Source: Bosea sp. ANAM02 (GTDB lineage: Bacteria > Pseudomonadota > Alphaproteobacteria > Rhizobiales > Beijerinckiaceae). Taken from it: 64,000 nucleotides of DNA. Shown here in pieces: positions 63,743 through 64,000 of this stretch; the first letter of the stretch is position 1, and the number at the start of each line of letters is the position of its first letter. The translations under genes and the position numbers were made by a program. The notes beneath the pieces are model-generated. The model was not told the DNA's origin, did no database searches, and saw only the letters and a list, made by a program, of their open reading frames with translations. The DNA lies in the NCBI RefSeq assembly GCF_011764485.1, contig NZ_AP022848.1:3686001-3750000 (forward strand). Direction: 5' to 3'.

Positions 63743-63836
63743 GTCATCCCGGGCTTGACCCGGGATCCATCGGAGGGCGCCGGAGTTCTACGATGGATCC
63801 CGGATCGGCGCGGCTGCGCCGCTTGTCCGGGATGAC
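63743..63836. repeat. Family A intergenic palindrome
   Basis: The arms are GTCATCCCGGGC and TGTCCGGGATGAC. Inside is a GGGCTTGACCC hairpin, and GGGATCCATCG pairs with CGATGGATCCC. It lies between tlyA and the partial gene at the window end. Confidence 0.9.
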
Positions 63837-63881
63837 GGCGCGGTTTCGTGAGAAGCCGGAATGCTGAACCAAGGAGAACAA

Positions 63882-64000
63882 TCACCGCGCGAGCAAGGCG
63901 TCGATCTGCGCCTGCAGGGCGGTATCTTCGAACGCGGTAATGTCGATCGTGCCGTTCGCGTTGATGAACTGCGTTGCGCGGGCGATCTGCCGGCGCAGGG
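63882..64000 (-). CDS. C-terminal fragment of an unidentified protein (partial)
   Basis: A minus-strand frame runs from the window end to a TGA at 63882-63884. It encodes 39 residues ending TALQAQIDALLAR. The codon pattern agrees with coding sequence on that strand, and the end lies beyond a palindrome, as is usual here. The fragment shows an amphipathic helix only, and I do not recognise a family. Confidence 0.5.
   Translation of the reverse strand, partial: LRRQIARATQFINANGTIDITAFEDTALQAQIDALLAR

Overview
The window looks like a chromosomal stretch from a high-GC alphaproteobacterium of the Hyphomicrobiales, most likely Bosea or a close relative. The reasons are the mix of genes (MbfA-type iron exporter, hisS/hisZ/hisG block, glcD/E/F, xseB/dxs/tlyA, DUF2585, CIRCE-controlled groESL with an alphaproteobacterial heat-shock promoter) and intergenic palindromes of the kind common in that order. 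The genus is an inference. I see no rRNA, tRNA, CRISPR array, transposase or prophage.

Bases 1-16.7 kb hold a nitrogen-scavenging locus. A peptide-type ABC importer, a gamma-glutamyltransferase-like enzyme and a DUF1028 protein run on the plus strand. Facing them on the minus strand are an M20-family carbamoylase, an amidase, a second peptide-type importer, an N-carbamoyl-D-amino-acid hydrolase with an intact Glu-Lys-Cys triad, a deacetylase-like amidohydrolase, a GNAT, a RidA protein and a D-threonine-aldolase/D-serine-dehydratase-like enzyme. Between the two halves sits an orphan VgrG/gp5-needle-like protein. The set suggests uptake and deamidation or decarbamoylation of N-substituted and D-amino acids.

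From 16.9 to 34.3 kb are envelope and housekeeping functions: a MATE exporter, a chemoreceptor with a CheR-type tail, two L,D-transpeptidases, a DUF2076 protein, mbfA with an Irr-type ICE palindrome, a polysaccharide flippase, two small membrane proteins, a hotdog thioesterase with a MarR regulator, groES-groEL, a branched-chain amino-acid binding protein, a BacA/YddA-type ABC exporter and a META-domain protein.

From 34.7 to 46 kb lie hisG-hisZ-hisS and glcF-glcE-glcD. Each block is split by a small GIY-YIG nuclease gene lying exactly between two intergenic palindromes. The glc block also carries a low-GC EVE-like gene and DUF2585. hisS has an internal low-GC segment. A LysR regulator diverges from glcD.

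From 46.3 to 64 kb are an SMP-30 lactonase-like protein, a flavin oxidoreductase, an AbrB-type membrane protein, an aminotransferase, mscL, a sodium/solute-symporter-fused hybrid histidine kinase, a thioesterase, a tyrosine phosphatase, an Lrp regulator, xseB, a pirin, an MFS exporter, dxs and tlyA.

The most unusual signal is the density of non-coding palindromes. At least six families (called A to F here) appear, with nested copies, paired compensatory changes, and an association between two palindrome families and two different GIY-YIG genes that looks like a small mobile system.
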